A DNA stretch of 64,000 bases from Diplocarpon mali (GCA_024741835.1 JAENRP010000104.1:62001-126000); one strand, 5' to 3'. Positions 12,052 to 25,200 are shown, counted from the stretch's first letter. Notes: generated by a model not told the origin, from the sequence alone. Translations and numbers: made by a program.

Positions 12052-12773
12052 TTGACAATCCAGAGCATGACACCCGTTTGGATTCTCCCAGTCCTCCCCA
12101 TCATGCTATGCGGAAATCTAGCATCCCTAATGGGAAGTTCCCAACCCCGAAACTATGCTCTGCCCATCTTGGTAGCAAGCGTGACATTTCAAGGCCTCGG
12201 GATGATGATAGCGACCCTTCTGTACGGCGCATACATGTCCCGGCTCATGACCAACGATCTCCCTAGTCCCATCACCTGCCTGAGCATGTTCATCGCAGTT
12301 GAGTCTCCGTCCTTCAAAGGCCTCGCTATGGCATCTCCCAACACCTGCATATGGTATATCCTAGCTACACCACCATCCAAGGCGTTATGAACCCCGATAT
12401 CATCGCCCAAATTTTCCGCGTCGTCACGCTGGCAGCCGCTATATTCCTTTAGGCTACGGCCCTCTGGCTCTCGAGCATCGCGCCTATAAGCGTAACACAC
12501 GGGGCGCTGAGTAAAGAGGGCATGAGTTTCCACTTGTTTTGGTGGACCTCCGTGTTCTCTAACGTGGGATCCACGATTGTGGCGATTCACTTGGGGAATG
12601 TGTTGATGAGTGAGGGGGTCAACTGGCATTCGAGCGTAATGACTATTTTGACAGTCGCCATGTGGTTGTTTGTTGATGCGGTTCATATTAGAGCCGTATG
12701 GAAGACAACGGTGCCTACCTACATTCTCTCCTGGCCTTCTTCACCAAAAAAATATAATCGAAGTCGCGGTTAG
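12052..12773 (+). pseudogene. TehA/SLAC1-family (malate/sulfite-type) transporter pseudogene
   Basis: C-terminal half of a fungal voltage-dependent anion channel/C4-dicarboxylate transporter family protein (PF03595; Mae1 and Ssu1 relatives). MTPVWILPVLPIMLCGNLAS, LPILVASVTFQGLGMMI and MFIAVESPSFKGLAM lie in one frame. A shift near 12355 moves to the frame of TIQGVMNPDIIAQIFRVV, an in-frame TAG at 12450-12452 follows (probably once Trp in FL-W-ATALWLSS), then SFHLFWWTSVFSNVG and SVMTILTVAMWLFV, ending at 12773. The N-terminal half is absent; its place is taken by the dispersed repeat. One stop and one frameshift suggest moderately recent loss. Confidence 0.8.
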
Positions 12774-15003
12774 GACAATGATCATCTGCAAACTTTTTGT
12801 TTCAGGCCCCGAAGCTCGGTGGTTCGCAGACCTTGCAACCAACTTCTCTCCCGCATCATTACCATACCGAGCGGAAGGCGCTTCCGTGTGCGAGAAGAGT
12901 ACTGGAACGATCTCTGATTTTCGCAAGAGGACGTGGACTTGACTATCTCTGGTCAGTATGTAAATCTGCAATAAGCCAAGAGGCTCTGCAGCTCAGTTGC
13001 AAAGAAGCGAGCCTTTGTTATTGCTACGCGAGTTAGGCACCTGGCGGCAGGTCCTGGCACTGACTAACAAGCTGAGGAGCGTGCCTCTACATCATCGTCT
13101 TGTCTCAATAGATGTCGCATATCGAAGGTCGTTGCTGGAAGCCCTGGACAGCCTCGCCTAATAGTATCGTACTTCCCGCCCCGAACCCCCCCCCCCCGGT
13201 GCTTCGGTGAGTATACTGCGGGCAGGCTTGTCTTTCGAGGGGAAGGGGTGGAGGGAGATGGGTAGCTTCTAGAGAGGGACTTCGATGCTAATACTGAGCT
13301 GCGGCATGGCTTGTTTGAGGAGAGTCCTGCCGAAGTTCCGATTCCTGTAGTCTCGTAGCTGCTGCATGCTGCTTTCTGAACCACGTTTCGAATTTGGATA
13401 CCAGATGCTCATTCATGGTCCCCTGAGCTTCGCTTTCAAATTCAAGAAGTGAAGTGGCTTCAAGATTCTTCACCAGTTCCTCAACTTCGTGCGAAGCTGC
13501 TCTGGTGGGCGCATCTTCGGTTGCAGCAACAGTAGAGGCTTCTGGACTGTTATCATCAGCTCGGAACGATCAATACTATGGCTCGTAGTCCTTCTAGCCC
13601 TGGTGGTCCTAGCGTTCAGACAGATCTGATCACCCGTAGAGGCTCTCCGAAAGCATCGAAGGAGCTCAAGCTATGGTGATGTACATATGGAGGGCATACG
13701 CTGCTTGACTTGGCTTTTGAAGAAGCAAAAACCCCTCGTGATTAAAACCAAGGATTGAAATTCAAATCAATCATATGCAAAGAAAGGATATGAAGACGGG
13801 AAGGAACCAGCTATTGCCAAGCTAATAGCCCAAAAGATTATCCTCAACATTGAGTTTAAATTGCGTTCCCATATAATCGAGAGATTCTCACCGCTTGGGA
13901 GGTTTAATCTAATTTCCTGACTCACACTCTATCACTGATGTATTCATTCACCCATGTCAAAACCGTCTCTTTCCACGGCCTCTTCGGTAGTATCAGCCAG
14001 TTAATGATTTACTATAAATTGCTATGGCAGAGCAATCGCTACTTCAAAAGCATGGTACAAAGGCTTCTTGTGCACCTTTCTGAGCACGGAAGGTTCCTGA
14101 TCAGTACTCCGATTCGGGGTCCGGATTTCACGAAGCATTGTGACCTTTGGCTCTATGATCTGCGGGCTCAAGCTGGCATTCACGGAAAGTTGTGCTAATG
14201 CAGGAACACCAAGCCACTGACTCCAACAGCCAGCTGTAAGCCAAACGCCTGCAGTGCGTGAGTATGATCAGCAGAATGGCAGAAAAAAAGCCATTAGACA
14301 TAAGTGCAATGCAGCTTGACGAACACAAAGCTCAGTTCCGCGACGCATACTTACCAATTGACGGTGTAGGATGGTGTAACACGATGGTGGCTCGCGTACC
14401 TTTGAAATTAGGAGTAAGAGATCCCAGGTGGATGTAAATGGTTGGAAGACGCAATCGCGAGGTCGAGGTACGCAATCGACTTACCGCCCTCTTTTCGAAG
14501 CCTGACAAGCTCCCCAGCCCGCGATGAAGAAGACCTACTGGAGACATCGGGAGGACGAGTATTCGCTGTGGAACGGTTGTGCCGCCAATTATCAATCGAA
14601 TCTGCTGCCACTATCAACAACCATGTGTGATCCAAACCTGCCACAGAGTGCCACCGAAGAGGAAATGCAGCTGGAGAGCGAGGGGTCAGATAACGAGGAG
14701 AGAGGCGGAATACAAAGTAGGCAATCCCATACATACTATACACACATACTATACATACATGCAGCAGCTACTGCTGGCCCTCCCACACGTTCCCGATTAA
14801 AATGGTTAGTTCCATACATAAAAATCAATCGTAAGGTGGGTGGACTGAGAGAGGGGAAGTGAGAAGAGTTCTAATATGATATTAATGAGGAGGCTGATCA
14901 AAGGCGGGATGTATGTGTCAGGCAATAGCTCGAGAGCTCCTAGGCTAGCCTCGCGAGTCGCCGTCGTGTGCTGGGTGCTAGCTCCGCAACCTTTGCTATC
15001 AAG
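12774..15003. other. Intergenic with one weak minus-strand remnant
   Basis: The minus strand at about 13288-13560 reads a coherent acidic, helix-prone segment (ASHEVEELVKNLEATSLLEF, then FETWFRKQHAAATRLQESEL) ending in a stop, with no recognisable family and no upstream gene. A CATACATACTATAC microsatellite lies at about 14725-14765. The last several hundred bases are presumably the Dug2 promoter and 5' leader. Confidence 0.4.
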
Positions 15004-17990
15004 ATGGCTTCGATCTTTGGCGCACGAAGACCTCTGGCTGGTGCTGCACGAAATGATCTAGCTGCTCCTCTTACTGATCTGTCAATAGCCGATTCCAGCG
15101 ACGAAGACCCTTACGAAATCACTAATCGAGCGGAACACGACACAGCGCCCTCCCGCCAGGACCAGAGACCCGATCTGGCGCATCATTTGCAGAACGACAG
15201 CTCTATCCTCACGCTCGCGGTTGGCAGTCGCTTCATTTATGCCGGCACACAAGATGGCGAAATCGTAGTGTGGTCCTTGGCCTCGTTCGAGCTGGTGATT
15301 AGGCTACAGGCGCATACCCGGGCAGTCCTCTGCTTGTTCCTCTCCACAGATAGCAAACTCCTGTTCTCGAGCGCTGGGGATGCAATCGTGAATGCCTGGT
15401 GCCCGGAAACTTTGAAGCGGCTCTACCATGTCTACAGCACATACGACGTGGGAGATGTGTTCAGCGTAGCGTACTCACCGCAGTTCCAGACCGTGTATAT
15501 GGGGGCTCAGAATACCAGCATTCAATGGTGCAGCTTGAAAGAACCGAGCTCAAGACCTTCTCCAGACCCAGATGCGCATCCCGACCGCCGAAACCATCGA
15601 TTCTTCGATTCTGTGGCTGTGGGGGGGATTTCTACACCAAGGCCCCAAATAACTCGCGAGGGAGGCAACGATGGTGTGGTGCTGGAAATTGACAAGGCGC
15701 ATATGAGGCATTATGCTCATTTTGGCTATGTCTACTGTATGCTGTTGGTCCGCGGTGTCACGCGGCTGGTTGAGGCAGATGAAGATGTGCTGATCTCCGG
15801 TGGCGGAGACGGTACAATCAAGATCTGGAAGCTCTCGCATGTTCATAGCCAGGGAATCAAGGAGCTTGCTTGCCTCGGCGAGGATGACGCTGAGTCTATC
15901 CTTTCCATGGCCGTTGACGGTTCCTTTCTGTACAGCAGCAAGCTGGAAGGTGTCATCGAACTATGGGACTTGGATACCAAACAGAAGCTTCGGGTGATCA
16001 GAGCACACAAGGGAGATGTTATGACCTTGCAGATGGGTTGGGGACATTTGTTCAGTGCCGGATCTACTGGATTTGCGAGAGTAGGTGTTGACAGGCTTGA
16101 GAACACGAGGGAGCGCAAACTAATGTCTACCACAGAAATACAGCACCGTCCAATACGGCAAATACCAGACCTCAACCTCCTTCAGTCAAAAATATCATTG
16201 TGTCAGTCGTTGGAGGGCTCATGATGGTAGGATATTGGCATCAGCTCTCACCAACTTCAAAGGACAGCAATACTACATCACAGGTGCCAACGATAACTCA
16301 ATATGCGTATGGAATATTACCGGCTGTGATCCAGAGACATATAGCAAGCCAGAAGTAGCTGAGAATCAATTGCTCAAGTCTCTGCAAGAATTTGTCTCCT
16401 TCAAGACCATATCTTCTAGACCAGATCATGCTGAAGATTGCCGTCGAGGCGCTACGTTTCTTCGCACATTGTTCAAGAAGCATGGCGCTCAGACCGAAAT
16501 GCTAAATACCGATAACCAGCACAATCCTGTGGTCTATGCCAGATTCAAAGGAAACCCTGCAACTGCTGGACAGCGAAAGAAGATTCTTTTCTATGGTCAC
16601 TGTAAGCGGAACAGCGTATCAGCTGATGTCGTGGGCTAACTTTGACCTAGATGATGTTGTTCCTGCTGATGACAAGCGAAACAAATGGATCATTGATCCT
16701 TTCGTGATGGAGGGTATCAATGGCTACCTATATGGCCGAGGTGTGACGGATAACAAGGGGCCAATCATGGCTGCTCTTTATGGAGTGGTTGATCTCGTCA
16801 TAGAGCAGGAACTCGAGTCTGATATTGTCTTCCTCGTTGAAGGCGAAGAAGAATCAGGATCTCGAGGATTCAAGGACGCTGTTCGGCGACACAAAGACCT
16901 GATAGGCGATATCGACTACATTATCCTTGCCAACAGTTACTGGCTAGATGACGACGTACCTTGCCTGACATACGGCTTGCGGGGCGTTCTCCATGCTACC
17001 GTCAAGGTTGATAGCAACCATCCTGATGTGCACAGTGGTGTCGACGGCAGTTTCATGATGGATGAGCCTCTATTTGACCTCACATCAATTTTGGCAAAGC
17101 TTAAGGGCCTACACAATAAGATTCAGATCCCAGGATTTTACGACAGTATTTTGCCGCTGACTGCAGTCGAGGAAGCCCGATACGACGATATTACAGAGAC
17201 TCTGATTCGACGCAACCCTGAGAATGGGCCACCTGAGACCCTAAAAGCCTCATTGATGGCACGCTGGAGAGAACCGAACTTGACAGTACACCGCTACAAG
17301 GTATCTGGACCCGACGGTTCTCTCGTCTCATCCCATGCCAGCGCCGCTATTTCTCTCCGTCTTGTCCCGAATCAAGAAGTTGAGGATGTCATCAAGTCAC
17401 TCACCAGTTTCCTAGCTGACGCATTCACCAAACTCGATACTCACAACCATCTTTCAATCACAATCGACAACCAAGCCGATGCCTGGCTCGGCGACCCAGA
17501 CAACGAGATCTTTCAAACCTTAGAGGAAGCAATCATGGCTGTCTGGGGTCCCATCGGCGAAGGTCGCCGCTCCAGTGTACCTGGCCCCAGACCGAAACCT
17601 CAAGCGAAGCAAGCCGCTATTCCCGCCACCCCCAACATGAGCCCCAGCCTTAAGCCCACTCCAGCTACATCAACGACTCTCACTAACGGAAGCGACCATA
17701 CTTCACTTGCAGCCACCCTAATGGAGCCTGAATCTCCGCTGTCTCCTACCTCTTCTCATGGTACGGACGGCACTCTTAAAAAGGGTAGAAAGCCGCTGTA
17801 CATCCGTGAAGGAGGCAGTATCCCCAGTATCCGCTTCCTAGAGAAGGAGTTTAATGCCCCGGCCGCGCATCTTCCCTGTGGTCAGGCTAGTGACTCGGCG
17901 CATCTGGATAATGAGCGGCTGAGAGTTAGCAACCTTTACAAGAGCCGTGAGATCTTCAGGCAGGTCTTCAGAGAACTGCCTAGGAAATAA
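15004..17990 (+). CDS. DUG2: Dug2-like glutathione-degradation subunit (WD40 + M20 peptidase)
   Basis: Large subunit of the Dug2-Dug3 complex of the alternative, gamma-glutamyl-transferase-independent route that splits glutathione in the cytosol (known for yeast Dug2). Exons 15004-16080, 16136-16601 and 16651-17990 give about 960 residues. The introns (55 and 49 bp) have GTAGGT/GTAAGC donors and CTAAT/CTAAC branch points. Residues about 65-400 carry WD40-type repeats (DGEIVVWSL, DGTIKIWKL, LEGVIELWDL, NSICVWNI). The C-terminal half is an M20 metallopeptidase: the second intron splits GHYDVVPA, followed by YGRGVTDNKG, EGEEESGS and GSIPSIRFLEKEF. A Ser/Pro/Thr-rich insert interrupts the peptidase near the end. 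I chose the ATG at 15004 because no ATG precedes it in frame. The gene looks intact. Its partner Dug3 is not in this window. Confidence 0.93.
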
Positions 17991-19440
17991 ATCTCGTTTT
18001 CTGGCGGGACTTGATGACTCGATTTTAGCGCGGCGTTGAAATCTGCACAATAGAGAAATCATAGTTGGCGCTTCGTCTCGATTTTTCTGATTTGCTTTTT
18101 GGGGCGTAAATTAGAATAGATACACAGGGCTGCTTGCAGGTGTGGGAAAAGCTTTTCGGCACTAAAAAAATGAGATGAGGTTGAATCGCCTCTAGTATGC
18201 GATTTTGTAGCATAGGAGAGGAAATCAAACCCGTTCTTTCCTTGTAAGTGGTGATGTGGCCTGGCGTCATTTGAGTGCGTATTTTCTGACCCTTCTTATT
18301 GATCTGTTGTTGCTCATTGAATTTTCTGCTATTATGATGCACTTTGCGAAGGGAAAGCATTCGTCTCTTTTAAACCCGCGCAAGGGACCTGCCGCTTGCG
18401 ATTGTATCCAGTCCCTTTTGAAGACTTGGATCAGATTCGCCCTCCCGCTGTCTTCTTGAAGTTCAAGCCCGTATAAATATATCACCAAAGTCGCGCTCTT
18501 GCCGATTGACTTTATTGTATTGGTTGCTCATAGATCCTTAGTGCTCAAGGGGCTAAAGTCGGCTCAGTAATTTAATAAGTTCTGCAGTTTTACGCTTTTC
18601 AGGTACAGCTTGTCGTGAACTATCATCCTTCCTAGCTAGTCGCTATCATAATCTTTTCCTCTCCTTAGGTACTTGAATACCGATTCACGAGCGCATTCCG
18701 AGAGGCAAAGTGAGGCCTTGCCTTTAGAACCGGCCTCGCATATTGTGTTTACTACTCTTCACCATCTTGAAGCAGAGCTTCTTTAATACCTTTCTTCTCA
18801 TGGCAAAAAAGCGCACAAACGCGCTCAACTTCTCGAATAAACTCCTCATTAACAGATCAAGAACTTCTTTTCTTGATGTCAGGTTAAATTTACGAATATA
18901 ATTCCAGAGTCTTGCTTTAAAGCAAGTGCCGGTGTCTTATCTCTGCTGTTTACGGCACCGTCAAATAATATGGTCATCCCGTAAACCTCGACTCCAGATC
19001 AAAAACTCTTGATGCTGCTCAACAGCAGCAGCGCCAATTCCCGCACCATTTATCGATGTAATTGGCCACAGCGTCTTCATCTATTCTACCAATCCCAATC
19101 ATAGTATCAAATTCCATTGTAAGTTCTTTGCTTTGCTTCACTGTCGTCAAAATATCTTTACCTTCATGGTGTTGATTTCAGTCTGAAAATGTACTGCCAG
19201 AAGCCTACCCATTCAAACTTTACCTCAAAGCGAACTCATCAAACATGGTATTAAATCCCTGGTAAATATCCAGATCGCCTCAAAATGGCCAAAATACTCT
19301 GTTCTCAGAGGTTTAAATAGCAGCGTAGATTTTCGCAAGAAATACAATCACATTTAGGCACGACGACAAACTCTCCTCTGGCAATTGAAGCCCTCTTTCT
19401 GTAACTTCGATTTTTAGTCGCAACCAACTCAGAAAACTTC
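17991..19440. other. Intergenic with faint minus-strand coding traces
   Basis: The Dug2 3' region, then about 900 bp with scattered minus-strand protein-like segments, for example EEFIREVERVCALFCHEKKG near 18790-18860 and LTMEFDTMIGIGRIDEDAV near 19035-19120, broken by stops. These could be one decayed gene, but I do not recognise it and cannot define exons. Confidence 0.35.
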
Positions 19441-19446
19441 TACTAG

Positions 19447-20067
19447 GTCCTACGAGCCACAGATTTTGAAGAGCCGAGAGCTCTAGCCATCGTGATCGAA
19501 AAGGTTGCAGAGAAGGCCAACGCCATAGATGGGTTCCTATTACCTAATCATCTAGTCATGGCAGGATATCTACCTTCGCCCATTCTCACATCCCACTCGA
19601 CCCCGGAGGAGATTGGTCAATTTGGCTCTGCCTCAGGAGATTCATGGCCAGTCCGCGTTGCTAATGCTATCACCAAATTAACTGAGCCTACCGTGGATTC
19701 AGGTGACAACATTCATACCTATGCAACACCTAAGAAATCATCTCCGTCTCGTTAGGTGCTCTTTTTACAAGGCTCTTTCAAATATCGATCGCTAATAAAC
19801 GACATGGACGACGAGCACCAAGTAGTTTCCAGAAAGAATGCAAAGGGCCCATCCCGAAAAGCCCGGCAATTGTCTGCCAGCTCAGTGAAATTGGGATCTG
19901 CTCGCCTATCTGCAGGAGCAGTTACCGGTGACGATCTAAATAACGAGGAAGAGGACGAGGACGAGGGATCTCATGATGGAAATTTCAATATTCGTACGCC
20001 TCAGTCTAGAATTTTCGAATTCAATCTCACTCAGAACGACGAACTTTTCGACCTTCCACTTTCCTAA
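19447..20067 (+). pseudogene. Unrecognised reading frame with one in-frame stop
   Basis: A plus-strand frame runs from 19447 to a stop at 20067 with a single TAG at 19753-19755. The first part includes ALAIVIEKVAEKANAIDGFL and NHLVMAGYLPSPIL. The second includes a basic segment (KGPSRKARQLSASSVKLGS), an acidic stretch near 19945-19965 and a hydrophobic tail ending in DLPLS. No ATG precedes the first part; a pyrimidine-poor TAG at 19444-19446 could be an intron acceptor. Either a pseudogene or the 3' exons of a gene with a short intron spanning the TAG. No family recognised. Confidence 0.35.
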
Positions 20068-20703
20068 TGGCCAGCACTCGTGAAAAACACCAAGGCAGAA
20101 TCTGATTTCAGAAATGCTAGATAAGTCGAGACAAGACGAAGAAATGAACCTGCCACCAAGACCTGTGTGAATCGGAAACGCTGTCCCGGCACCTCTCTGA
20201 ACCAGCGTAGCTGATGGATTCCGCAATTCATGGATGGAGCACATAACTAGTAGCCCAACGCCACCTGTCAAGAAGGACCTCGTTACTTAAGAGGTACACA
20301 GGTGGGCTCCAAAGCTGGGGCGTATTTGAAATGAGGTGCCACAAGACATCATTGTTATTTCGGACACGAAAAACGATTGAGCAGAATCCAGGTATCTATC
20401 TCTCACATTTTTCTATACTCTGTTTTTTTGTCGCCTATCTTTCGTGCCAGATTCACCCATATTTTGCCTGATATTTTTTTCAAGTGGAGGCTGCTGGTAT
20501 AAGCGCTTTTACTTTCACGGTCGAAATAGACTATGGACAAAGTTCCGACCAGAGGGATCGAAGGTACAGCTACATATCAAAAATTCGTTCAAGGAGTCGT
20601 TCATACGGATCTAATCAGACTTCTGATTGATCGAGTATAATATCAGTGCTCAAAAATACTAGTGGCTGGCTAATCCCCAATATGTAAACGTCTCCTCGAA
20701 CCA
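20068..20703. other. Intergenic, nothing recognised
   Basis: No coding or repeat signal that I can support. Confidence 0.4.
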
Positions 20704-21796
20704 CTACAACGCCTGAACAAAAGACTGCTTTTTGGCGTGAACTTCTGACTTGGTTTTGACCGCTCGTTTGCTGGAAAATCCATGTCCCACATGGCTTATA
20801 GACTGATCTCTAAAGAGCATTGAATACTGCAAAACCAGCTGGAAGACTATCAGTAACTTACGATAAGGATAGCCGTGACCATTCATCAGATAGTTCTTGA
20901 TCTCAATCCTCGCCTGCCCAGGGGTCGCGTCGTCTTCATCCCCAAGAGCCAGGCCCAAAGGACCCTCAAATCCTTTGAAATAACCTGGCGTGTATAACTC
21001 TTGGTGAGCAACGGAGGCTATCTTGCAATATCAACCTACTCATAGCATAGTTAAAAGCTCCGTCCCTCTAAGGAAAAAGCCTGCTGCAGCTATTTAGTTT
21101 ACACCTCAGCCAAACAGACATTCGATGGCGTTGATGAGGGTTGATTGGCGTCCTCCAGGGGGCAACTAGGGACCACCTCAGCTAGAAAGGTCAGCGCCGA
21201 GATGGGCAGTGTCAGCTAGCAGGTGCCTACGAGTCAAATCTCTGCCACGCTTAGTATATTTTATGAGAATTTCAGCATGTACTCTTCCGAACGTTACAGG
21301 TAAAAAACCTAGGCTTTCGTTCCTTCCCAGATATATGATAATTGAATGCGAAGTCAGAATTAGTGCGTACTCTGCCTGTGTAGTTGGGCACTACTGTGAG
21401 ATAACCAGTCTGTTATTCAGAATGAGCATGTCTCTGATAGTACACAGTGTGTTTCTTACACCTGCAAACTCATCCGCCAGGAGTCTGCTATCGTAGCAGA
21501 GGCCTCGTGAGTCTGACACCAAAAGGATAGCTTGGCCTTCGTTCTTGAGAAGATAATTTCGGTAGGTTCGCGAGGTACGCGTATTCGCCCTGTTTCTTGA
21601 TATCTTTGTCTTCTTTGGGTTGTCCTCTTTGTTCTGTCAGCCGTGCTTTCTCGAGGGCCTTATCCTTACGTACTCGCAATGAGAACCTGTCCTACATCAG
21701 CAAGTTTGGCCCGGATATGCGTGAAATTAGATTACCTGCGAAGGGGCATGGAGCTACTTTTTGATAGCCGCCTTCCAGCGCTGTACCCGTAGACAT
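20704..21796 (-). pseudogene. Possible small unrecognised gene or remnant
   Basis: Three coherent minus-strand pieces are seen. One starts at an ATG at 21796 in good context (CACCATG) and reads STGTALEGGYQKVAPCPFA, followed by GTAATC. A second (21488-21679) has RVRKDKALEKARLTEQRGQP and QGEYAYLANLPKLSSQERRP. A third (20704 to about 21010) has ELYTPGYFKGFEGPLGLALG and ARIEIKNYLMNGHGYPYR, ending at 20704. I could not join them with canonical introns in one frame, and about 450 bp between the second and third are stop-rich. I do not recognise a domain. Confidence 0.35.
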
Positions 21797-22299
21797 GGTG
21801 CGCAGACTCTTGAGCTAAGTAACCAGTTCCAAAAGTTTGAAAGTCCCTGGGAAGAATTGGTCGAAAGACCAAAACCGATTGAGAACTAGTATCATTTTTC
21901 AGTTACATTCCAGCTTTGCAAGGAAGAATACTTCATTCGCAAAAGGAATGGAGACGTAAGTGATACACGTGACCCTCAATCGAGTGCACCCCCCGAGTAG
22001 TCCTCAAAAGAGAATATGACAGAGAGCACTTCAAGTATTTCTAGGGGGAAATATTTGTAGCAAGACTTCATTTGGCGTCGTAGACCTGATGGAAACGCAT
22101 GCTGACGCAGAGTTGTTGAGAAGCTCGGAAGGGGGTGGAAGTAGGGGAAGCTCGGGAGCTAAGAATAAGTCAGGCGAGGCCAGTGGGGCCAAAGACAGTT
22201 TGTTAGATCTAGAAACACGACACTCAACCTCCTCCCACCGCAGCAAAGAAGATGCAGCCATCAGAGGCACGCCTATGATCTACCGACACGATCCCGACA
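21797..22299. promoter_or_regulatory. Upstream region of the TAPT1-family gene
   Basis: Contains an upstream ATG frame at 22089-22400 that overlaps the start of the TAPT1-family CDS in another frame. It could be a regulatory upstream ORF or an alternative first exon. No transcription-factor site was identified. Confidence 0.35.
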
Positions 22300-25200
22300 A
22301 TGAGTGCGATTGTAGAATCTGGTTCTCGGGTCCAGGAGAAAGATCAGGAGGAAGGAATTCACACGTCAGTGAGCACAGAGCAGGATTCCGGATCACATGA
22401 CAGCTCTCAAGATTTCCCCCCCTCGAGTGCAGGCGGCACTCTGGCTGTCCAGGAAGTGAGCCAGCTTCCTTCGCCTTTCCACTCACGATCATCTTCGCCG
22501 TCACCACGAAGTCTATCATCATCTTTGATTATCACGGATTCCTCTGTAGGATACATGAGCGCTTTGCCGTCCATTACACATGAACAGAGATACTCAGGCG
22601 CGTTCGAGAAGGCATCCAATGCCAGCTCAACTTCTGTGGACAGCGATGAACCGGTAATCATACCTCCATTTCCAACGTCAAAGACGTTATCGCCTCATGA
22701 GCTTCATGACATACCCGAAGAGCGCATCAGGAGACCCCGGAAGGCCTCGATTGGCAAATCAAATGCAGAAACTTCAAGATCTACTGGAATTGAGGGCCCA
22801 TCAGAGCATAATATCAGAAGGTCGCGGATAACTTCAGTGAACAAAGCGATCGGCGGAGTTTTGAAACTGACCGCTGCAGAAGTGGAGGAATTAACGTCTG
22901 CACCTGAATCATTACCTATGATTACTCCTACAAGACTGACTGTCTCCGCTCAACCTTCTCTTGCTCCGTCACCAGTCATCGAAAGAAGAGGGTCGATGTC
23001 TGACGGCTCGCATCCCGATAGCGAAAACCGAGCGAAGAGGCACCGTAAAACCAGTGCTCCTGAGCCGATAGGCGTTTCGACAGAGTCTGTCGACCGCCGA
23101 TCGAGAGTAGAGGCTACCTGGAATACCACAGTCAGAAGGTCTGGGTATTCTTCACGTGCTACTTCGATTCCACCTTTAGCGAGCAAGAACGTATCCTCGA
23201 ACGCTAAACCACAGCATAACCAACTGTCGCCAAAGCGCAAACCTCTTCCATCGATAATCCGTCCAGAACCACTGGATCTTGGCCAAGTTTCAGCAAAACT
23301 TCAAAATGGCGGAGCTAAGCTGCCCCCAGATACTCCTTCTCCAATGCCACAATCAATACCAATCCCTCCCATGTCAATACCAACCTATTTGCAGCTTGAG
23401 CTGTCTTCGACTCGCCCATCACCACTGTATATATATCGTTCAGGGTCGGCCGACATCCCTTATGAATCGTCAAAGATCAAGTTCGAGCGTCTCCTGAACT
23501 TTTTATTACTACCGCCGCAGCTGGAGCAGGTTCTCTACTTCGGATCACTGGCATGTCTAGATGCCTGGTTGTATACATTTACCATATTACCCCTGCGCTT
23601 TTTTAGAGCTGCTGGGGTATTGATTCAGTGGTGGGGTCATGTCATTGCAAAGGAAGCAAGATTCGTTATTGGTTTTATCTACCAGGGATCAGGACGATTT
23701 TGGCATCGTCAGCGCGGGAGAGGAGGCAGTACAAGCTCAGTAGACAGACCCCGAGGTACTTCAAGGGCGAGCCGTTCATCATCCTCCTCAGCCCCTCCAC
23801 ACCAGTTCCAATCCGGAAGAAAGCCCGACATGGGCCTTCAAAACTTGAACTCAGAGCATTTGCGAACTGAGGTGGAACGAAAATTGAGACAGGGCTGGGG
23901 CCGTAGACACAGAAGGACAAAATCCCAGCCATCTTCTCTTTCATCGCATCATAAAGCAGATCTCCTTCAAGGAGCTGTCATTATCTGCAGTTGCATTATT
24001 CTTATGAGATTGGATGCTAGTCGTATGTACCATAGTATTCGAGGTCAGTCAGCAATTAAGCTTTATGTCATCTTCAACGCCCTTGAGGTATGGTTCCCAA
24101 GTCCAAATTATGTAAAGCAATATCTAACACTTTCAGGTATGCGACAAGCTTTTAGCTGCGCTCGGGCAAGATATTTTCGAGTGTCTTTTCTCCAACGAGA
24201 CCTTGGAACGAAATTCCGAGGGCAGGAGTAAGATTCTGCGGCCGCTGGAAATGTTCGTCTTGGCCCTGATTTACAATGTTACGCACGCTACGGCGCTATT
24301 CTATCAAGTAATTACGTTGAATGTGGCAGTCAACTCGTACTCCAACGCCTTGCTGACCCTCCTCATATCCAACCAATTTGTGGAGATCAAGTCGACCGTC
24401 TTCAAGAAGATCGAGAAGGACAACTTGTTTCAACTAACATGTGCCGATATCGTCGAGCGATTCCAACTGTGGCTAATGATGGTAATTATTGCTTTGCGTA
24501 ATATCGTTGAAGTGGGCGGCCTGAGTATCATTGGAAACGGATCAGATGGTGACATGCTGGGAAATACGGCGGCGTCAACCCGGAGCAGCTCCATATTCCC
24601 AAGTAGTTTTACTGTTTTCCCAAGCTGGTCAGGTGAAGTTCTGACCCCCTTTCTCCTGGTCATCGGCAGCGAGATGGTGGTGGATTGGATCAAACATTCC
24701 TACATCAGTAAGTTCAACAACGTCAAACCAGCTGTCTATCAACGGTATCTGGATGTTCTAGCCAAGGACTACTATACCAATGTAAGTGTCGTACTTCCTG
24801 GTTACTGGCCTTGCTCACACATCCCAGGCATTTGTCAGCCAGAATCTGATCAAACGCTTGGGGCTGCCAGTCATCCCATTATCGTGTCTATTCATTCGAT
24901 CTTCCATGCAAACTTATCACATGTTCCTCGCCACCTACCTTCCGTCGCCAATTGCCTCGACAGCAACATCATTGGCTGTTGAGTCGGCGACCACATCTAC
25001 AGCCACGACAGCCGCTCTTGAGCACTTCGACAACATCATCCGGCGAGCACTTGGCCGCTCGACATTCAATATCCCAAACCCGATAGCGGCTAGCACTTGG
25101 TACTTACCAAGCGCCGACGACGCGATTTCCACACTTACTATGCTTATTTTCTTCCTCGGTGCATTCTTTGTCTTGTTAGCATGCAAACTTGTCCTTGGTA

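Noticed and set aside
13181..13199. Run of C residues as a possible terminator or structural element
   Set aside because: A homopolymer of about ten C without a partner; no structure or gene context supports a function.
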